Below the pieces are notes generated by a model. That model saw nothing but the letters and a program-made list of their open reading frames with translations. It made no database searches and had not been told where the DNA came from. Position numbers and translations under genes: made by a program. This document shows positions 30,631 to 43,004 of a DNA stretch of 64,000 nucleotides, in pieces (within the stretch, counting starts at the first letter, position 1; each line of letters opens with the position of its first letter). The stretch spans positions 310,001 to 374,000 of the forward strand of contig JALRMH010000030.1 of NCBI GenBank assembly GCA_026119935.1. The letters run 5' to 3'. The stretch comes from Endothia cerciana. Lineage: Eukaryota > Ascomycota > Sordariomycetes > Diaporthales > Cryphonectriaceae.

Positions 30631-32562
30631 CGTAGCAGGTGTTTGACGAGCGAGTCGGGCGTTGTGAAGAGGACAGAGGAGTCGTGAACGGGAATCAAGG
30701 AGCTCTCAGTGGAGGTGCGATGCCCAAGTTTGTCAGCACCCATATAAAAGTTATGAGACAGGATCAGCTCCAGTTGGCCCGCTTGTAACGCAACCGCGGC
30801 GGCTCATGACGCGATACCACAACAGCGCTGGCGGCAAGCTGATTTGGGGGTCGCATCGGATATAAGCCTTCGATGGTATTCGCCGACTGCCGATGGGCCC
30901 TGCAGACGAACCCTCTCAACCCCTCCGCCAACCCCCCATGCCACCTAATCTAGTGTGCCTTTTGTAGAACACAGCAGGAGTTGAGTGAGAAGAACAAGAG
31001 GCTGCCTGAGGGGGCAAATATGGTGGATATTCGAAGCATTGTGCAAGGGAAAGAAAAAAAAAAAAAACTCATAGGACCTCGGGAGGGATTGAGGGAGGCC
31101 GGCGAGTAGGCCGCCTCATGCGGCACCGAGACAGGATGCTAGTTACCCATCAAAGGTCGGTGATATGATGCAGTTGGGCGGTGGAATGATAGCGAGTTGG
31201 ACTCAAGAAGCCACTCCTTATCTGTGCCGCGGGCGTGAGGTGCTCTTTGGTATGCACATTTATGTGGACAGAATCAGGAGTCTACTTGGCATCAAGCGCA
31301 TGATCACAGGCGGACGACAAAGTTGCCTCTAAGCATTGACAACAAGACTAGATGAAGTCTAAAAGCCTGGTGAGCATCTTAATTGAAGTTATGAGAAGAT
31401 GGGGCAGGATGAGAGGCAGAGCATACTAACCTAGTGCAGTAGAGACATGGTGCCCTGCGAAAGGACCTAAACTGTTCCAAATATTAGTATATGAGGCTAT
31501 CCAAGGTAGAAAAAAAAATACCACAGTAGCATCAGGTATGATCCTTCATGGACCTCGCCTCCTGGCTCTATAAACAACTCAGCCGTTCATAGGATGGTTG
31601 GACGCCACAAGAACCCTGTGCCGAACACTCCGAGGAAGCGCCTCTCTCACCCAACGGTGGGATCAGGTGAAGCTCAGATTGGCCAAGGTTGAGGTGGCAG
31701 CGCGTCCTATCAATACGCATCCTATAAATAAAACCCGTTCCAAGTGTGGGAGGTCGTCAACGCCTGAGATGGCAAGTGGCAACGGGCAGGACGAGCGTTC
31801 CCACGAGCACCCGACCCTAAAATCAGCGTCCCATCGATTGACGGCCAGCCTTGTTACATACTCTCAAGAGTCCTCTCGCGTGCACATCACAGACCGATCC
31901 AGCCTGCCAAAGCCACACCCAATTTCAAGCATTCGACCGTGTTTCAAGGTAATAATTTCCCGAGTATAGCCAGACTAGGCCAAGAGGTCGGTGTTCCGAT
32001 TGGAGGGAAATTAGCACTTCAACCATTTGCAACTTCTCTCTGCCTCCAGGGTCAGTTGTAACGTCGCCTTCGCGTGATACGTGCAAATCTGGGGGAGAAG
32101 TCCTGAAAAGGCCCAACTGCCGACCTGGGGATCTGCAGAAGGCATGCATACGAGAAGCAAGGGGACATAAAATTCTGTGCTATGAGTGCCTCCTTCAAAT
32201 CCTACTCCGTAGCTCAGAGTATCTAGCCTTTTTAAGGCAGTCAGGGCGACGTTTCGCCGGGATCCTAATATACGATGAGACCGTAGACATAGGAGCGTAT
32301 GAATCAAGCAAGAAATTACCGCCAATTAAGCAACGGGTCAAGCGTGAAGCGGAAATATTCCACAAGTTTTTTCTTTAGCACCTAATAACAGAGAAAGTCT
32401 GAGCGTTAGACTTCATCGATAGGTATATATTGGTGAACAAGAATAATCATCAATATATAGGTCCAACCCTGCCTGAGCCCTCCTCTTCACCTTGAGTGTT
32501 GCCGTATCACGATGATCACTACTCTCTCCTTCTAAGTACACAGCAAGCGAATCATATAAACC
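30631..32562. other. 1.9-kb gene-less stretch
   Basis: Divergent flank of the dehydrogenase and the ConA-like gene. A-runs near 31054 and 31510. TATATAT elements at 32424-32430 and 32454-32459 precede the ConA-like start by about 105-140 bp and may be its TATA box. No other gene seen. Confidence 0.45.
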
Positions 32563-33668
32563 ATGCCTTCTCCTGCCCAGATCCTTTCTGTCCTTGCGGC
32601 TGCCGCGACTGCGGTCAAGGCTGCCGACGGGCCTTACTTCAGCACTGGGCCCACGGCCTCGGGCATATACATCACGTCGGCCACGGCTACTCTTACCCTG
32701 CCTGATGCTCCGTCAGGCAACGAAGGGGACCTCTCTCTGTGGGTCGGCATGGGAACGTAAGTGGTCCAGTCTTCCTCATGCCGAACTCCATCTCGCCCAT
32801 TTCCAGTAATTTTAGAATAAGCACTTCGAGTTCTGCAGAAGATCCCTAACACGTGGTAGCTCCGACGGCGATCTGATTCAGAGCATTGCGGATTGCTATG
32901 TTTGTCCATCCGTTCTCCAAGCTCCGCATACTCTTCATCCGCCCTGCGATGGGCGACCTCGAGGTAGACTCACTCCTCAAAGATGTGCTGACGCCGTCCG
33001 TAGGAATGCACAGACACCACCTGGAGCGTCTTTACCTACACGCTCAAGGAGACCAGCTGTTCGTAACCACCCCCTAAAGAAGCTTGCCTCATCCGACCCT
33101 CAGATTTTGCAGATGTGCCGAACTGACCTGGTGCATAGCCGATTCTCAGGAGGTGATCGAAGGCCAGACCCACACGGCTTCGAGTGCACAGGAAGTGACC
33201 ATGCTCTGTAGATACTCCCCGGATTATGACCAGTCTCAAAGTGTACACAAACTCACCGTCATGACCACTTTAGACCAGTATGACTCCTCTACTGGGAACT
33301 ACACGCAGACCCTCTCCCTTGATGGCGATGTCGTCTCAACGCTGTCGACCAGCGACGGGTACGCGGAGGGCTGGGGCTCAGCAGTGGAGTGTGCTGCCGA
33401 CAACTGCGGCACCGTACCAGCTCACCGTGAGTCATGTGGTCGTTATCTTCGCATTCACAAATGTCCAAGGGGAGGAGACCAAGTGTCAGAATCGCGCTAA
33501 CCAGTCCGTCCAGAGTGGATCAATGCTGAGATCGTCCTTAGCGGCGCGGACCCCGACTATATCGACACCTTGGGCCTGGCCCTGGGGGCCACCGGCTCAA
33601 TGACCACCAGCGACGGCGGCGTGACTTGGGTCATCGGTACTATCGATATCCCCGAGTACACCTTTTAG
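32563..33668 (+). CDS. secreted concanavalin-A-like lectin/glucanase-fold protein
   Basis: The first exon 32563-32756 begins with a signal peptide (MPSPAQILSVLAAAATAVKA) and continues YFSTGPTASGIYITSATATL and LSLWVGMGT. A GTAAGT intron leads to 32860-32899 (SDGDLIQSIADCY), then probably 33004 onward (ECTDTTWSVFTYTLKETS). A later exon ending at 33426 carries YDSSTGNYTQTLSLDGDVVS with STSDGYAEGWGSAVEC, and the last exon 33514-33668 starts QWINAEIVLSGADPDY. The order of strands and the WG/ECA motif match fungal secreted ConA-like (G1-peptidase-like fold) proteins. I see no catalytic pair that proves peptidase or glucanase activity. Exon borders between about 33060 and 33240 are unresolved: a frame stop near 33075 demands at least one more intron. 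That region could alternatively be damaged. Confidence 0.65.
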
Positions 33669-35084
33669 GCGGGTGTATGCGGACGTGGAAGAGAGATCAG
33701 TGGATCTCGGACGTTGGGGGATTCGCTTCGCATCGCCGTGCATAGTTGGTATGATGTACATACTACAAATTATTGCGCATACCTCAATCCCTCAACCGTG
33801 ATCTATTTGGATTCTCTTCACCACGCGCATGTAGCATCTGTTCAAGAGACGAGAATCTCATGCACTGTGTAACCAAGAGGTCGTCCTTTCCGAGCTCGCG
33901 CCGTATTTCGGATCTGAACTTCCGGACCTCTGCCTGGTATGTTCACTCGGTCAACAGCTTTGGGGTCCCCCCACTGAGTCGTTCAGCTGAAAAGGGAAAG
34001 GAATGGCTTGAGCCTAGCTCGCAGGGCTGTGATTCTTGGTAGCGGATCCCTGGCCAGACTAGTCATGCAAAATCGCTGTTTCTCCACAGTCGCTCGTCTG
34101 TAATCAGGAACAAGAGGGTCAAGATAAAAGCACTAATGTGGAGGGCGAGAGGTGACAGGGAGGGACACGGGGGGGCCTGATGCAAACCTTGCTCTTGTTA
34201 TAATAACAGCCTTCAACCCACCGTTCCTCCGCTGTTGCGCACTTGCGAGAGGCTGGGTCGGCGATACAAGGGACGTTGGGGCTGGGTTCGGCGATGACGA
34301 ACATTAAATGCCTCTGCTCCGTACACGGGCACGACGGGGTCCGTGCCAGTACGAATGTAGAAAGTCGATAAGATTCGCCCAGGGCCGCCCGCGGGATGCT
34401 GAGTACGGAAGCAGGACAGCGATCAAGCGATCACGGAGACTCACTTATAGTGCTAGCCGTGTTGGAGATGTAACAACTCGTTACTCGATGCTACTATAAA
34501 TCTGATAAAAGCAGTTCTTCCTACTGGCAGGATCCCAATCTATTGGTCAATTGATTGTGGTCATGGCATGGAATCACTATTCCCGGCGCCCTCCGCGGTG
34601 CATGGCATATCGTGACCACCCCTGCGAATCATGTCGCCGGGCTTCGAGGTTACGTGAGCAACCCTCACCTATCGAAAAAGATAAGGCTCCCTTGGATTAT
34701 CAGCTGTCGATCCCGATATCAGGGCCTTCTGTGGGGAAAAATGGCCCCCGGATCGTTGTAACGTAGACGAGACCTCGGAGGTGCTCCGCTATAACGGTCT
34801 CCACCATCGACGACTTGCACCACCCGCGTATCACTCCGCAATCCCACTCCCGGTCCGGTTCGGCTTCGCTCTCGGGGGAGGGGGGGGGAGGGGGCATTAG
34901 GACCCTTTATTGAGAATATGAACCCGTTTTCGAGAAAACCTCATCGGGCTCGAGCCTTGCTCACTCATACCGTAAAGATTATCTTGACGAACCTGCCTCT
35001 TGGTGCTCTCGTCCTTCTTACGTGACGTGCCCTTACCGGTCGACCTCCTCCAGTCCACTCCTGTTGTATACCCACGAGTCAGCC
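33669..35084. other. intergenic, no gene seen
   Basis: 1.4 kb, 5' flank of the Zn2Cys6 gene. G-run at 34877-34894. No convincing coding sequence. Confidence 0.45.
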
Positions 35085-37349
35085 ATGAGGGCGAAGCTGG
35101 AACTCCAAGAGAGGGGTTCCTCCCCAGAGGTTGGCGGGAGTATTCTCGTCGCGAACTCCCTCCCGTCCCCTCTACAGTCCCCCGTCACTCCAAAAACACC
35201 CGGCGATCACAAGACTCCTGCTCCCCCACGGCGGCGCGGCACGGTTGCTTGTCGGCGGTGCCGGAGACTGCGGACCAAGTGCGTACACGGCCCTGACTGT
35301 CAATCACCCTGTGAGGCCTGTCGGGCCTCTGGGCCTAACGCTGCTGCGGACTGTTCGTTTCCGACGAGGGGGGAAAAGGACACCGACAGAGACTTCCGGA
35401 GGAGACCGGTAACCCACAGGCTGAGCGTGTCGTCCTCGTCGTCCTCGCGAGGCACGCCCGGCCTGAACCCTCAGGCCTCGCAGGCCCATGGGCTACCGAC
35501 GGGCGCCTCCGTTCCTGTCGACGCCCCCGTCCGTGGGATGCTGCCGACTACGGCTGGGTCGTCCGGATCGGCCAGCAGCCATCACTCATCCTCCATGAGT
35601 AATGCACACCTGTACAACCCCCCGGCTCACGTCAGTCTTAGCAACCGGCATCTAGCGCCGTCGGTTGTACCAGACGGGGCGGCGTCCTTCCCACCACACC
35701 AAGAGATCGTGGCTGGGTGCCGCGTGTTTGTTTCGTCCTATTTCCAGCTCGGCTTCCTGCCAAAGGCCATCTTCATCGAGTCCATCACGCGCAATCTTAA
35801 CTCCGTCAGCCCCTTCCTTCTGAGCTGCATCCTCAGCATCTCGGCAAGATTCACACCTTGTCTGGTTCGGCGATATGGCGGCTCCGTCCAAGCAACGCAG
35901 AACTTCCTGCAGATCGCAAGGGCGATGGCCGCAACGCAAATGTACAAGCCGACCCTCGACCGTACCCAGGCGTTTTTCCTGCTTGCCATCTCGGAGTGGG
36001 GCGACGGCGAGAAGGACCGGAGCTCCATGGATATGGGCGTCGCGGTCAGGATGGCTTCGATCCTGAAGCTGCACCGAGAGGAGACATATACCTTGGCCCC
36101 CGGTGCGCCAATAGAACAGGTCATACGGGCCGAGTCGGCGAGGAGGACGTTTTGGATGATCCACAGCCAGGAGAACCTCCAGGCTGGCTACAGCTCACCA
36201 ATGCCCTTCCCACCTGAAGACATCACCGCGCGTCTCCCGTGCGACGAGCACGCCTTCGCTTTCGGGGTATCGCCTGCTGCGAGGTCAGCCCTGCACGGTA
36301 CTTCCCCGTCCCAGAGGGCTCCCGAGGCGGCCACGCAGCAGCGGTGCCTCTTTACGACCCTGATACAGACGCACAACCTCTGGGGCCACGTCGCCAGGCG
36401 CGCGTGCCGGTCAGACCTGAAATCGAACGGTGCGGGGCCGTGGGAGCCGGAGAGCGAGTACCAGGTCCTGATACAGCAGCTGCGGGCGTTCGAGACCGGC
36501 CTGCCCGAGCGGCACCAGTGGTCCTTGTGGAACCTGCGCGGGTGGAGAGAGGAGCAGATGCACCTCGCGTACCTCAGTATGGTCATGGTGCTGCGGGTGA
36601 GCAACATTGTCGAGCGGCGCATCTACCTGGACGAGATACTCTTCAGCGTCAACAACCCGCACGACACGGCCTCGCCGGAGACAAAGAGCGCGCCGGAGGA
36701 CTTCTGGACGGGCATGTCTGACGAACTCTTCTCCAACGTCCTCGAGCTGTTCGAGCAGATCGACGCCTTCTTCGCCATCCGGTCGCGAGAGGAGGGCTTC
36801 CCCGCGATCCTCGTCTTCTGTGTCTACATCTGCGGGTCCCTGGCCGCGTATCTGTGGAGGTACCCGCAGCTGTGCCCCCACGTCTCGGGCAGGGCCGAGG
36901 AGATGTCGCTGAGGTGCCTCCAGGTGCTGGGCGAGCTGCACAAGGCTTGGCCGACAAGCACGAGGTGGAATCAGGGCCTGCAGCAATACGCAGGCCCCCT
37001 GGCGGGACAGTCCGGGAGCCCGAGCGTGAGCAGCTCGGGTGACTGTCCGCCAACACCTGGCGATAACTCAATACCAAGGACAGCGTATGTGGACCCATCC
37101 GATGGGATCGGTCTACGAGACGCATCGGGGGAAGCTGTAATAGACCCAAGGCTCACTGCCTCTACGCAGAACAAGGCGCAAGGTGCGGGACCGAGCGCTG
37201 GGCCGTTTTGGAAGGTGAATGAAGGGGCTCACGCATCCCACCCCGATGCAGAAGCCTTCTCTAGCGAGATGTTCGAGGCTGAGATGAGTTCACTTCTTGC
37301 AGGGGAACCGGACTTTGGCTGGCTCGACTTCGAGCGGGGCGGTGCATGA
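35085..37349 (+). CDS. Zn2Cys6 transcription factor with fungal-specific TF domain
   Basis: Single exon, 754 aa from the ATG at 35085, the first ATG of the frame. The binuclear zinc cluster is at about residues 56-90: CRRCRRLRTKC then CQSPCEAC and a final C in DCSFP, preceded by a basic PPRRRGTVA. Such proteins bind CGG-containing DNA as dimers in the nucleus. The middle fungal_trans domain runs from about residue 220 (SPFLLSCILSISARFTP) through AFFLLAISEWGDGEKDRS, GVAVRMASILKLHRE and ESARRTFWMIHSQEN. The C-terminal 120 residues are Ser/Pro/Gly-rich and acidic, a plausible activation region. The ring has an extra Cys (C72) between the third and fourth ligands. The target pathway cannot be read from sequence; the bZIP downstream is another regulator but lies 1.7 kb away. 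Confidence 0.92.
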   Translation: MRAKLELQERGSSPEVGGSILVANSLPSPLQSPVTPKTPGDHKTPAPPRRRGTVACRRCRRLRTKCVHGPDCQSPCEACRASGPNAAADCSFPTRGEKDTDRDFRRRPVTHRLSVSSSSSSRGTPGLNPQASQAHGLPTGASVPVDAPVRGMLPTTAGSSGSASSHHSSSMSNAHLYNPPAHVSLSNRHLAPSVVPDGAASFPPHQEIVAGCRVFVSSYFQLGFLPKAIFIESITRNLNSVSPFLLSCILSISARFTPCLVRRYGGSVQATQNFLQIARAMAATQMYKPTLDRTQAFFLLAISEWGDGEKDRSSMDMGVAVRMASILKLHREETYTLAPGAPIEQVIRAESARRTFWMIHSQENLQAGYSSPMPFPPEDITARLPCDEHAFAFGVSPAARSALHGTSPSQRAPEAATQQRCLFTTLIQTHNLWGHVARRACRSDLKSNGAGPWEPESEYQVLIQQLRAFETGLPERHQWSLWNLRGWREEQMHLAYLSMVMVLRVSNIVERRIYLDEILFSVNNPHDTASPETKSAPEDFWTGMSDELFSNVLELFEQIDAFFAIRSREEGFPAILVFCVYICGSLAAYLWRYPQLCPHVSGRAEEMSLRCLQVLGELHKAWPTSTRWNQGLQQYAGPLAGQSGSPSVSSSGDCPPTPGDNSIPRTAYVDPSDGIGLRDASGEAVIDPRLTASTQNKAQGAGPSAGPFWKVNEGAHASHPDAEAFSSEMFEAEMSSLLAGEPDFGWLDFERGGA

Positions 37350-39049
37350 AATCATACGACTGTACTATTTTGTAAATATGGTAACGATAGCGTGAAGTGA
37401 TGAAAATAATCAGGCTTATTCATATACAACGATCGATAGCTACGGCCAAAGTCTCGGGGATATCAAGCCCAGCAGGATCAAGTTTACGAATCGCGGATCC
37501 GCCTCTCCTCCTATAGTATAAGCAATGATGCTGTGCTAAAACCAAGAGAAGCATAAGGGGAACGATCCTGTTGCCTCCTACGGCCTGTTGGCTGAGCTCA
37601 GATCAACCCCGGGAAAGTTCCGAAAACCTACACACGCCCACAAGATGAGGAACGTTTAAAGCTTTCCTGAGTCTGTTGCACCCTTCGGAAACCTTGATCT
37701 CTGAAGCACTGTATTCCTATACACAGTCACGATAAAACCAGTCCTGGAGAAAAGCAAAAAAAAAAAAAAAACCGAGGCCGAACCTCTTAAGAAGTCGTCA
37801 ACAGGGCCGTCGACATATGTTCTTGCTCGTGACATATACGAGATGCCGGCGAGGATCAGACCAAGGAAATAGGCAAACAGGTATGTACAAGGTTAACCCA
37901 TCACCCCTGGTCTCACTCAAGATCCTTCAGCCTCGTTATAAAAAGAATAAGCTGGGAGGGAAAAGAAGAAGATACTATGCACCGCACCATGCAGTGCGGA
38001 TAGAGTGATCTTTAATTCCGCATTAGGGCCGCGGACCCACACCGCATGGCCACGCCTGACATGCGCGCTCTACATGTCAGATGCAGTGCCACCACGGCTC
38101 TGACCGGTAGTCTGTTTGGACGGCTCAGTAAGATCTTACTCAAGGCTTTCAAAAGAAATCCTGTATCAGCCATGTGGCTTTATAAGATTTTTGTCCGTGA
38201 GAACCAAATCATTAACCCCGCTTTCTGCGTAGTCGAGTGTACCCGTGCCAGCGCCCATATTCCCCAAACCTTGTAGTTTGATAAGTATTACATATCCAGT
38301 CTACAAAGCCTACGTGCGCGGGGGAAAATAAGGCGCCATGACACGCGGCTGCGGCTGTATCAAGGGCGCAGGGTGGCCCCCACCACCCGCGTCTTGAGGC
38401 TCGAACTTTCTCCGGACCACAGGCCTGACCTGGTAGGCTATCGCTGGATGAGGAAATTATGATATTCAAGAATCTTTAGCGTAACATCCTGGGAACCCTC
38501 AGACAGTTGTGCCTGCATAAGCTTAGGCTCCAGGCAGAAGAATTCCGTAATCCCGTCGGGTGATTGACCGTCCTGCCATCCAATGCCGGCCACCACTGAG
38601 GCCAAAATGCACAATGACATGGGAGGCTCAGCTGCTGTCCTCCAAGCTTGAACCGATGTTCGAATGCCGTAGAAAAGGTCCGGCCGGACGATGAGAAATC
38701 ATAGCCTTGGGACTTAGAAGCAGAACGAGGCTTTGCAGCCCCCGTTGGCGCCCAAGCCATCGTCATCACGGCTCTGTGGCCAGATCCATCGCTCTTGTAC
38801 AAAGATATTGCTTTGTCAACAAGGTGGAGCTTATAGGGGGTGTTGTCGTCCTTGGCCGGTGATGATGGATAATCTCGTAAATTGCGGGACTGAACTTTCT
38901 CATAGTGACATAGGGAGGGCGAGTCGGTGTCTTGAGTTGTATATAAGTGTTCCTCAAGGTCATTATCTGTCGAAAGCATGATCATCAAGCCACCACCATA
39001 GATTCGACTGAGGTTCTAGAGTCAAGTCACACATTCGAATTATATTACG
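37350..39049. other. intergenic, with TATA element before the bZIP gene
   Basis: 1.7 kb without a recognisable gene; A17-type run near 37757. TATATAAG at 38940-38947, about 105 bp before the bZIP ATG, is a likely TATA box. Confidence 0.5.
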
Positions 39050-39594
39050 ATGCCAACGAGCAAGTACGGCAGCAGATCTGGAGGTGGGGACGACCCCTTC
39101 AAGAACACTACATCGGAGGCCATGTCAAAGAAATTGAAAGAGCCAAAGAAGAAGAAGGGCGATTCGAGCAACAAGGAGGAAGAGCAGAGTTCGGTGAGTC
39201 CCAGTTGCTACTTCGGGCCATATGACACTGTAGCATCATCTAACTTGATATCTAGAGGCGACGAGCCAAAAACCGAAACTCTCAGAGGGCATACCGGGAG
39301 CGACGAGAGCAGAGGCTGAGGGAGCTCGAGTCTCAAGTGCAGCAAGCAGAGCTGCTGAACCAGACCCTGACAACCGCCTATCAGGACCTCAAGGCAGAGA
39401 TCGACAGCTTAGAGGCGGAAAAGATGCAAGAGCAGTACTATGGAGACCTTGCATATCAGTCGGCCTCTACGTCCGATGCTGCCTATGCTGGTATGGGCGC
39501 GGAAGATCTAGGGGAGGGGAGTTCTGCATGGGGAGGTGGCACTTGGGCCCCTGGATGGGAGCCGGACGATAGCTTCTACCAACCTGGTGCCTGA
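39050..39594 (+). CDS. small bZIP transcription factor
   Basis: Two exons, 39050-39193 and 39256-39594, with a 62-nt GTGAGT...CTAG intron (160 aa). The basic region RRRAKNRNSQRAYRERR begins at the exon 2 boundary (residue 49), with the NxxSQRxYR signature of fungal AP-1/Pap1-like factors. A heptad series follows: LRELESQVQQAELLN and later leucines to about residue 105. The N-terminus has a Lys-rich KKLKEPKKKKG stretch. The C-terminus (110-160) is Gly/Ser/Trp/acidic. It lacks the Cys-rich domains of Yap1/Pap1 redox sensors, so a redox role is not supported. The exon split just before the basic region is common in fungal bZIPs. DNA-binding homodimer or heterodimer partner is inferred. Confidence 0.88.
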
Positions 39595-40816
39595 TGCTGT
39601 CTGCAGCAGAATAAGGAGTCTCAGCTTCATGGGCTCCTGAAGTGGGCCGCCTCATAAGGGCGGGGGAGCTCTGAAGATATTAGCTCGGAAGGCCTGACGC
39701 AAATTGCAACTTACACTATATTAGTAGTTTTCAAGTACCGATAGAGATAGCAGCCAACATGGAACAGGATTCCTGCTCACAGATTCGATTCAATCAGTTT
39801 ATCAATAAAGACCCCTAACGGTTCGTATAATGAGAGTCATTCGGAGATCTTTCGTGGGCCACCGGCTCTACCATGCAGGACTGCCAGCCCACGCTCATGG
39901 ACGAGAGCTTGCCTCGAAAGCTGGCGGATTGGATCGTGATAATTACAGTATGCAGTGCGTTGCGGAACATTACTGCCGTTATAACTTAGTGACAATAAAT
40001 TACTTATCGAAGAAGGACCATATTTTGTTTCTGCCAAATTACCCGAGTCGATTCTATCACCTATTCCTAGGAAGGATTGCGCCGGCCAGGGGGTCACGTG
40101 ATTCGTCAGTGAAAGACGATATCTTCACCGACGATATTCACTCCCCTGCCACGGATATTTAACCGTGGAGTTTTAGCTAGCTAGATTGCAGAGAACTCAG
40201 ACAACCGTACCACACTTTCTAGAGACCCTACAGTCCCTTCCACAGCGCAGTCACTTTGCTGTCGGTGCCAAAACAGCAAGATGTCGGTTGATGTTGATCG
40301 TAAGGCCTACGCCTGCCAAAGAACCTATGCCCGGAAGTCAGCTTGGTGGTCTGTATCAGGCCACGGTAGCCTCGTTTCAAGAAACGTCACAAGCTCGTAA
40401 ATACGAGCCCTGAGCCAGAGTCTTCGGCGATAGTTACACATAAATAGCCTCGTCAGCTCCCTTGAGGAGCTCCGTAGTTGAAGGAATCAAGCTTCCACAC
40501 TCGTTTAAATTCAACAGTTCATCAGGCATCATAAAATCCAGGACACAGTTCATCTAGATAGATTCTAACTGCAGATAACGTGTCTTCTATTGTAAACTCA
40601 AATATAAGTAAAAATCTGCCGCAGCACTAACAAGAGGCAGAAGATAAAGACGATAATATGATTCCATATGCTCTTCCGCTGGATTCAACATTCAGTATGG
40701 ATTCTGTCCATATATATACCTAGGTATGCCCCCCCCCCCCAACACTTTCACGGGTGTAAAACGGTCTTGCGCAAGGGAATCGCACACCCAAAGGTACAAA
40801 GATACAAAAACCAGTC
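39595..40816. other. intergenic, no gene seen
   Basis: 1.2 kb between tail-to-tail bZIP and Rds1-like genes. AT-rich in part. C-run at 40731-40740. Confidence 0.45.
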
Positions 40817-41926
40817 CTATGCAAAAACCAGACCCAGCGCCTCGGGTTGCTCGACCAGGATTTCCGGCCCGGCAATGACGCTGCCGAGATCAGGCGCCCC
40901 AGAGACATTCGCAATGACCGCCAGGATGACGCCGCGCTCCTCGAACTGCGGGATCGCCACCTCAATCTGCTTCGCCGGCCAGCCGGCCACATCAATGGGC
41001 ACGCTGATGTTGCTGGCCGCGTGGAAGAACACGGCGAAGTAGTCCTGCCCCTCCTCGAAGGCCGGCTGGTTCGCCACGTCCGTGAAGTTCAGCGCGACCG
41101 TCGATCCCGGCGCGATGGACTTGGTCGCCTCGGCGACGCCCATCCGTGGGAGGTGCTGGTCTGGGTAGGGATACGCCGGGTTGTCTTCGGGGCAGGTCCC
41201 AGGCACGACGAAGTTGTTTGTCGTCTGCAGAATCTGATTCGCATAGGGGAATACAGTATCGCTCGGTCCACTGAAGGGGTCTAAGCCTAGGACGTCGATG
41301 AGGTTCCAGACCGCGTGCCGGGTCTCGACGTTCGAGATGGCAAGCATCGCGCCGCGGGCGGCGGCGGACTTGGGCTCCTCGACGAGCCCAGTCAGGAAGG
41401 CCATGCTGCTGATCTCTATGACGAGGGACAGTTCCAGGAACGACGCAGCGTCAACGAATGGGAACTCGTACTGGCAGGGGCCGGGCTTGATAGACGCGGG
41501 GCTTATCTGGTCTTGGAATATGCGCAGATGGCCGGCCTCGTTGTCGCGGATCTCCTGAACGCGGTCGTAGGTTGTGTTGGGGAGGCCGAGGGAGGTGAAG
41601 GAGCTGGTGTTGAAAGCCTCCACACCCTGCTGGTAGAAACTGAAGATGACCCACTCGGCAGCGAGGAGGTTCTGCCAGACCACATCGTCCTCGCCGGGCG
41701 CGCCATCGGTGGTCGGGTAGACTGGGCTGGTAATATTGGCGGGAAATGGAGCAGCCTTGCCACGGTAGTCACTGTAAAGCGTCGACTGGCCTGGAATAGG
41801 GCCGTAGTTGGGGTCGGCCAGCTTCTGAGCGTCCGAACTGGTGCCAGTGGGAGCGCAGAGGCCCCCGGATGCCACAAGAGCCAGCGTGATAGCCACCGGC
41901 GAAGAGACTCGGGACAAGAACGTCAT
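40817..41926 (-). CDS. Rds1-like secreted ferritin-fold stress protein
   Basis: Single exon, 369 aa from the ATG at 41926. An upstream in-frame ATG at 42082 would put 52 residues before the signal peptide and is rejected. The signal peptide is MTFLSRVSSPVAITLALVAS ending at GGLCAP. The ferritin-like domain lies at about residues 80-240, with WQNLLAAEWVIFSFYQQGVE, VQEIRDNEAGHLRIF (an ExxH-type helix) and an EISSMAFLTGLVEEPKSA helix. This matches the family named for Schizosaccharomyces Rds1, a stress- and glucose/ammonium-responsive protein of unknown chemistry. Metal-ligand Glu/His are present, but iron binding is not proved. Several N-glycosylation sequons occur. TATAAATC at 42070-42063 (137 bp before the ATG) is a TATA candidate. 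Confidence 0.86.
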   Translation of the reverse strand: MTFLSRVSSPVAITLALVASGGLCAPTGTSSDAQKLADPNYGPIPGQSTLYSDYRGKAAPFPANITSPVYPTTDGAPGEDDVVWQNLLAAEWVIFSFYQQGVEAFNTSSFTSLGLPNTTYDRVQEIRDNEAGHLRIFQDQISPASIKPGPCQYEFPFVDAASFLELSLVIEISSMAFLTGLVEEPKSAAARGAMLAISNVETRHAVWNLIDVLGLDPFSGPSDTVFPYANQILQTTNNFVVPGTCPEDNPAYPYPDQHLPRMGVAEATKSIAPGSTVALNFTDVANQPAFEEGQDYFAVFFHAASNISVPIDVAGWPAKQIEVAIPQFEERGVILAVIANVSGAPDLGSVIAGPEILVEQPEALGLVFA

Positions 41927-43004
41927 GGCGGATTGTGAGTCAGGAACAGAATGCGGCAGCACGAGATCAAGGTTGCGGTGGAGAGGTGAGTGAGGTCTAT
42001 CGGTATCTCTGATGGGCTGAAGTACTGCCGATGTGCTGATGAGTTCTCTGGGCGAAGCGGCCGATTTATAGATTTTCGTCAAAGACCATAATCCGCGAGA
42101 GACACAGCCATTGCAATCTTCCTCTCTAGCACCGCCGTAGTTACATCAATCACTCAGCAGCGGGAGCGAGGTCGACATCTTCCGACACTTGCTTGGGTGC
42201 AGACGACGCATAGCTAGCCGAATGGTCGTCATTACCGTTTGGAGCACGGCAATAGTCCGCGTGCAACGACATACTTCACAGTACAATGCAGTACTAAGCC
42301 CTAGTGAGCGAAGCCGCTATTCTTCCATTCTTCGGCGTGAGGCTCACGACCAACACTGGCCTGCTTAATTGCCCTAGCCCGGCATTTGCCTCCATTTAGT
42401 GCTTACCCAGCTCGCCGTGTCAGCCGGGGCTGCCATGCCTCAACGACCTTTATACGCTATTGGTTGTTCTGTTGAAATGCGGGCCGGAGCGAGAACGGTG
42501 AGATTTCTCGAGAATGAGCACGAGGACATCACAAGCTGAAGATTCCTTGTGATTGGCTGGGTCCCGCTGTCGACCTCATTCTTCGCATCGCTTCTCTAAG
42601 ACATATGCCCTTCGCCTTTCTTCTGGAGCAGGCAACGCAGGACTGGTCTGTGGGTTTTCGAGAGCAGTCGGTCAGAATCGCAAGCAGATATGACTGTTGC
42701 ACGCCGTCTGCTTTGGGTGATGAAGCATAGAGCAGTGCGAGCTGGACCTCCAAGTCGCATGGTGCCGTAGTTCCACAGAAAAATGATTCGTGATCCGGCG
42801 AGTCCGGCACTGGCTCCTGACCCAGGGTACGGCAGTCTATCATGTCCTCCCGCAGCAGTAGGTCTCATTGCTGTGAGGCTTACCCTTCCCCTGGTTTCTG
42901 GGTCGCGCAGCTCAGGCGCAAGCCTCGGGATTATTGACCGGAGGGAGAGGCGGAAATGAAGTACGAGACCGTCTGTCACCTTCACAACCTGCGTCATTTA
43001 GAAC
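41927..43004. promoter_or_regulatory. 5' flank of the Rds1-like gene
   Basis: About 1.1 kb. Contains a minus-strand TATAAATC at 42070-42063. Small open frames at 42529-42997 lack recognisable protein features. It also holds the 3' flank of the thioesterase gene. Confidence 0.5.

Noticed and set aside
41927..42082. N-terminal extension of the Rds1-like protein
   Set aside because: It would bury the clear signal peptide 52 residues inside the protein.
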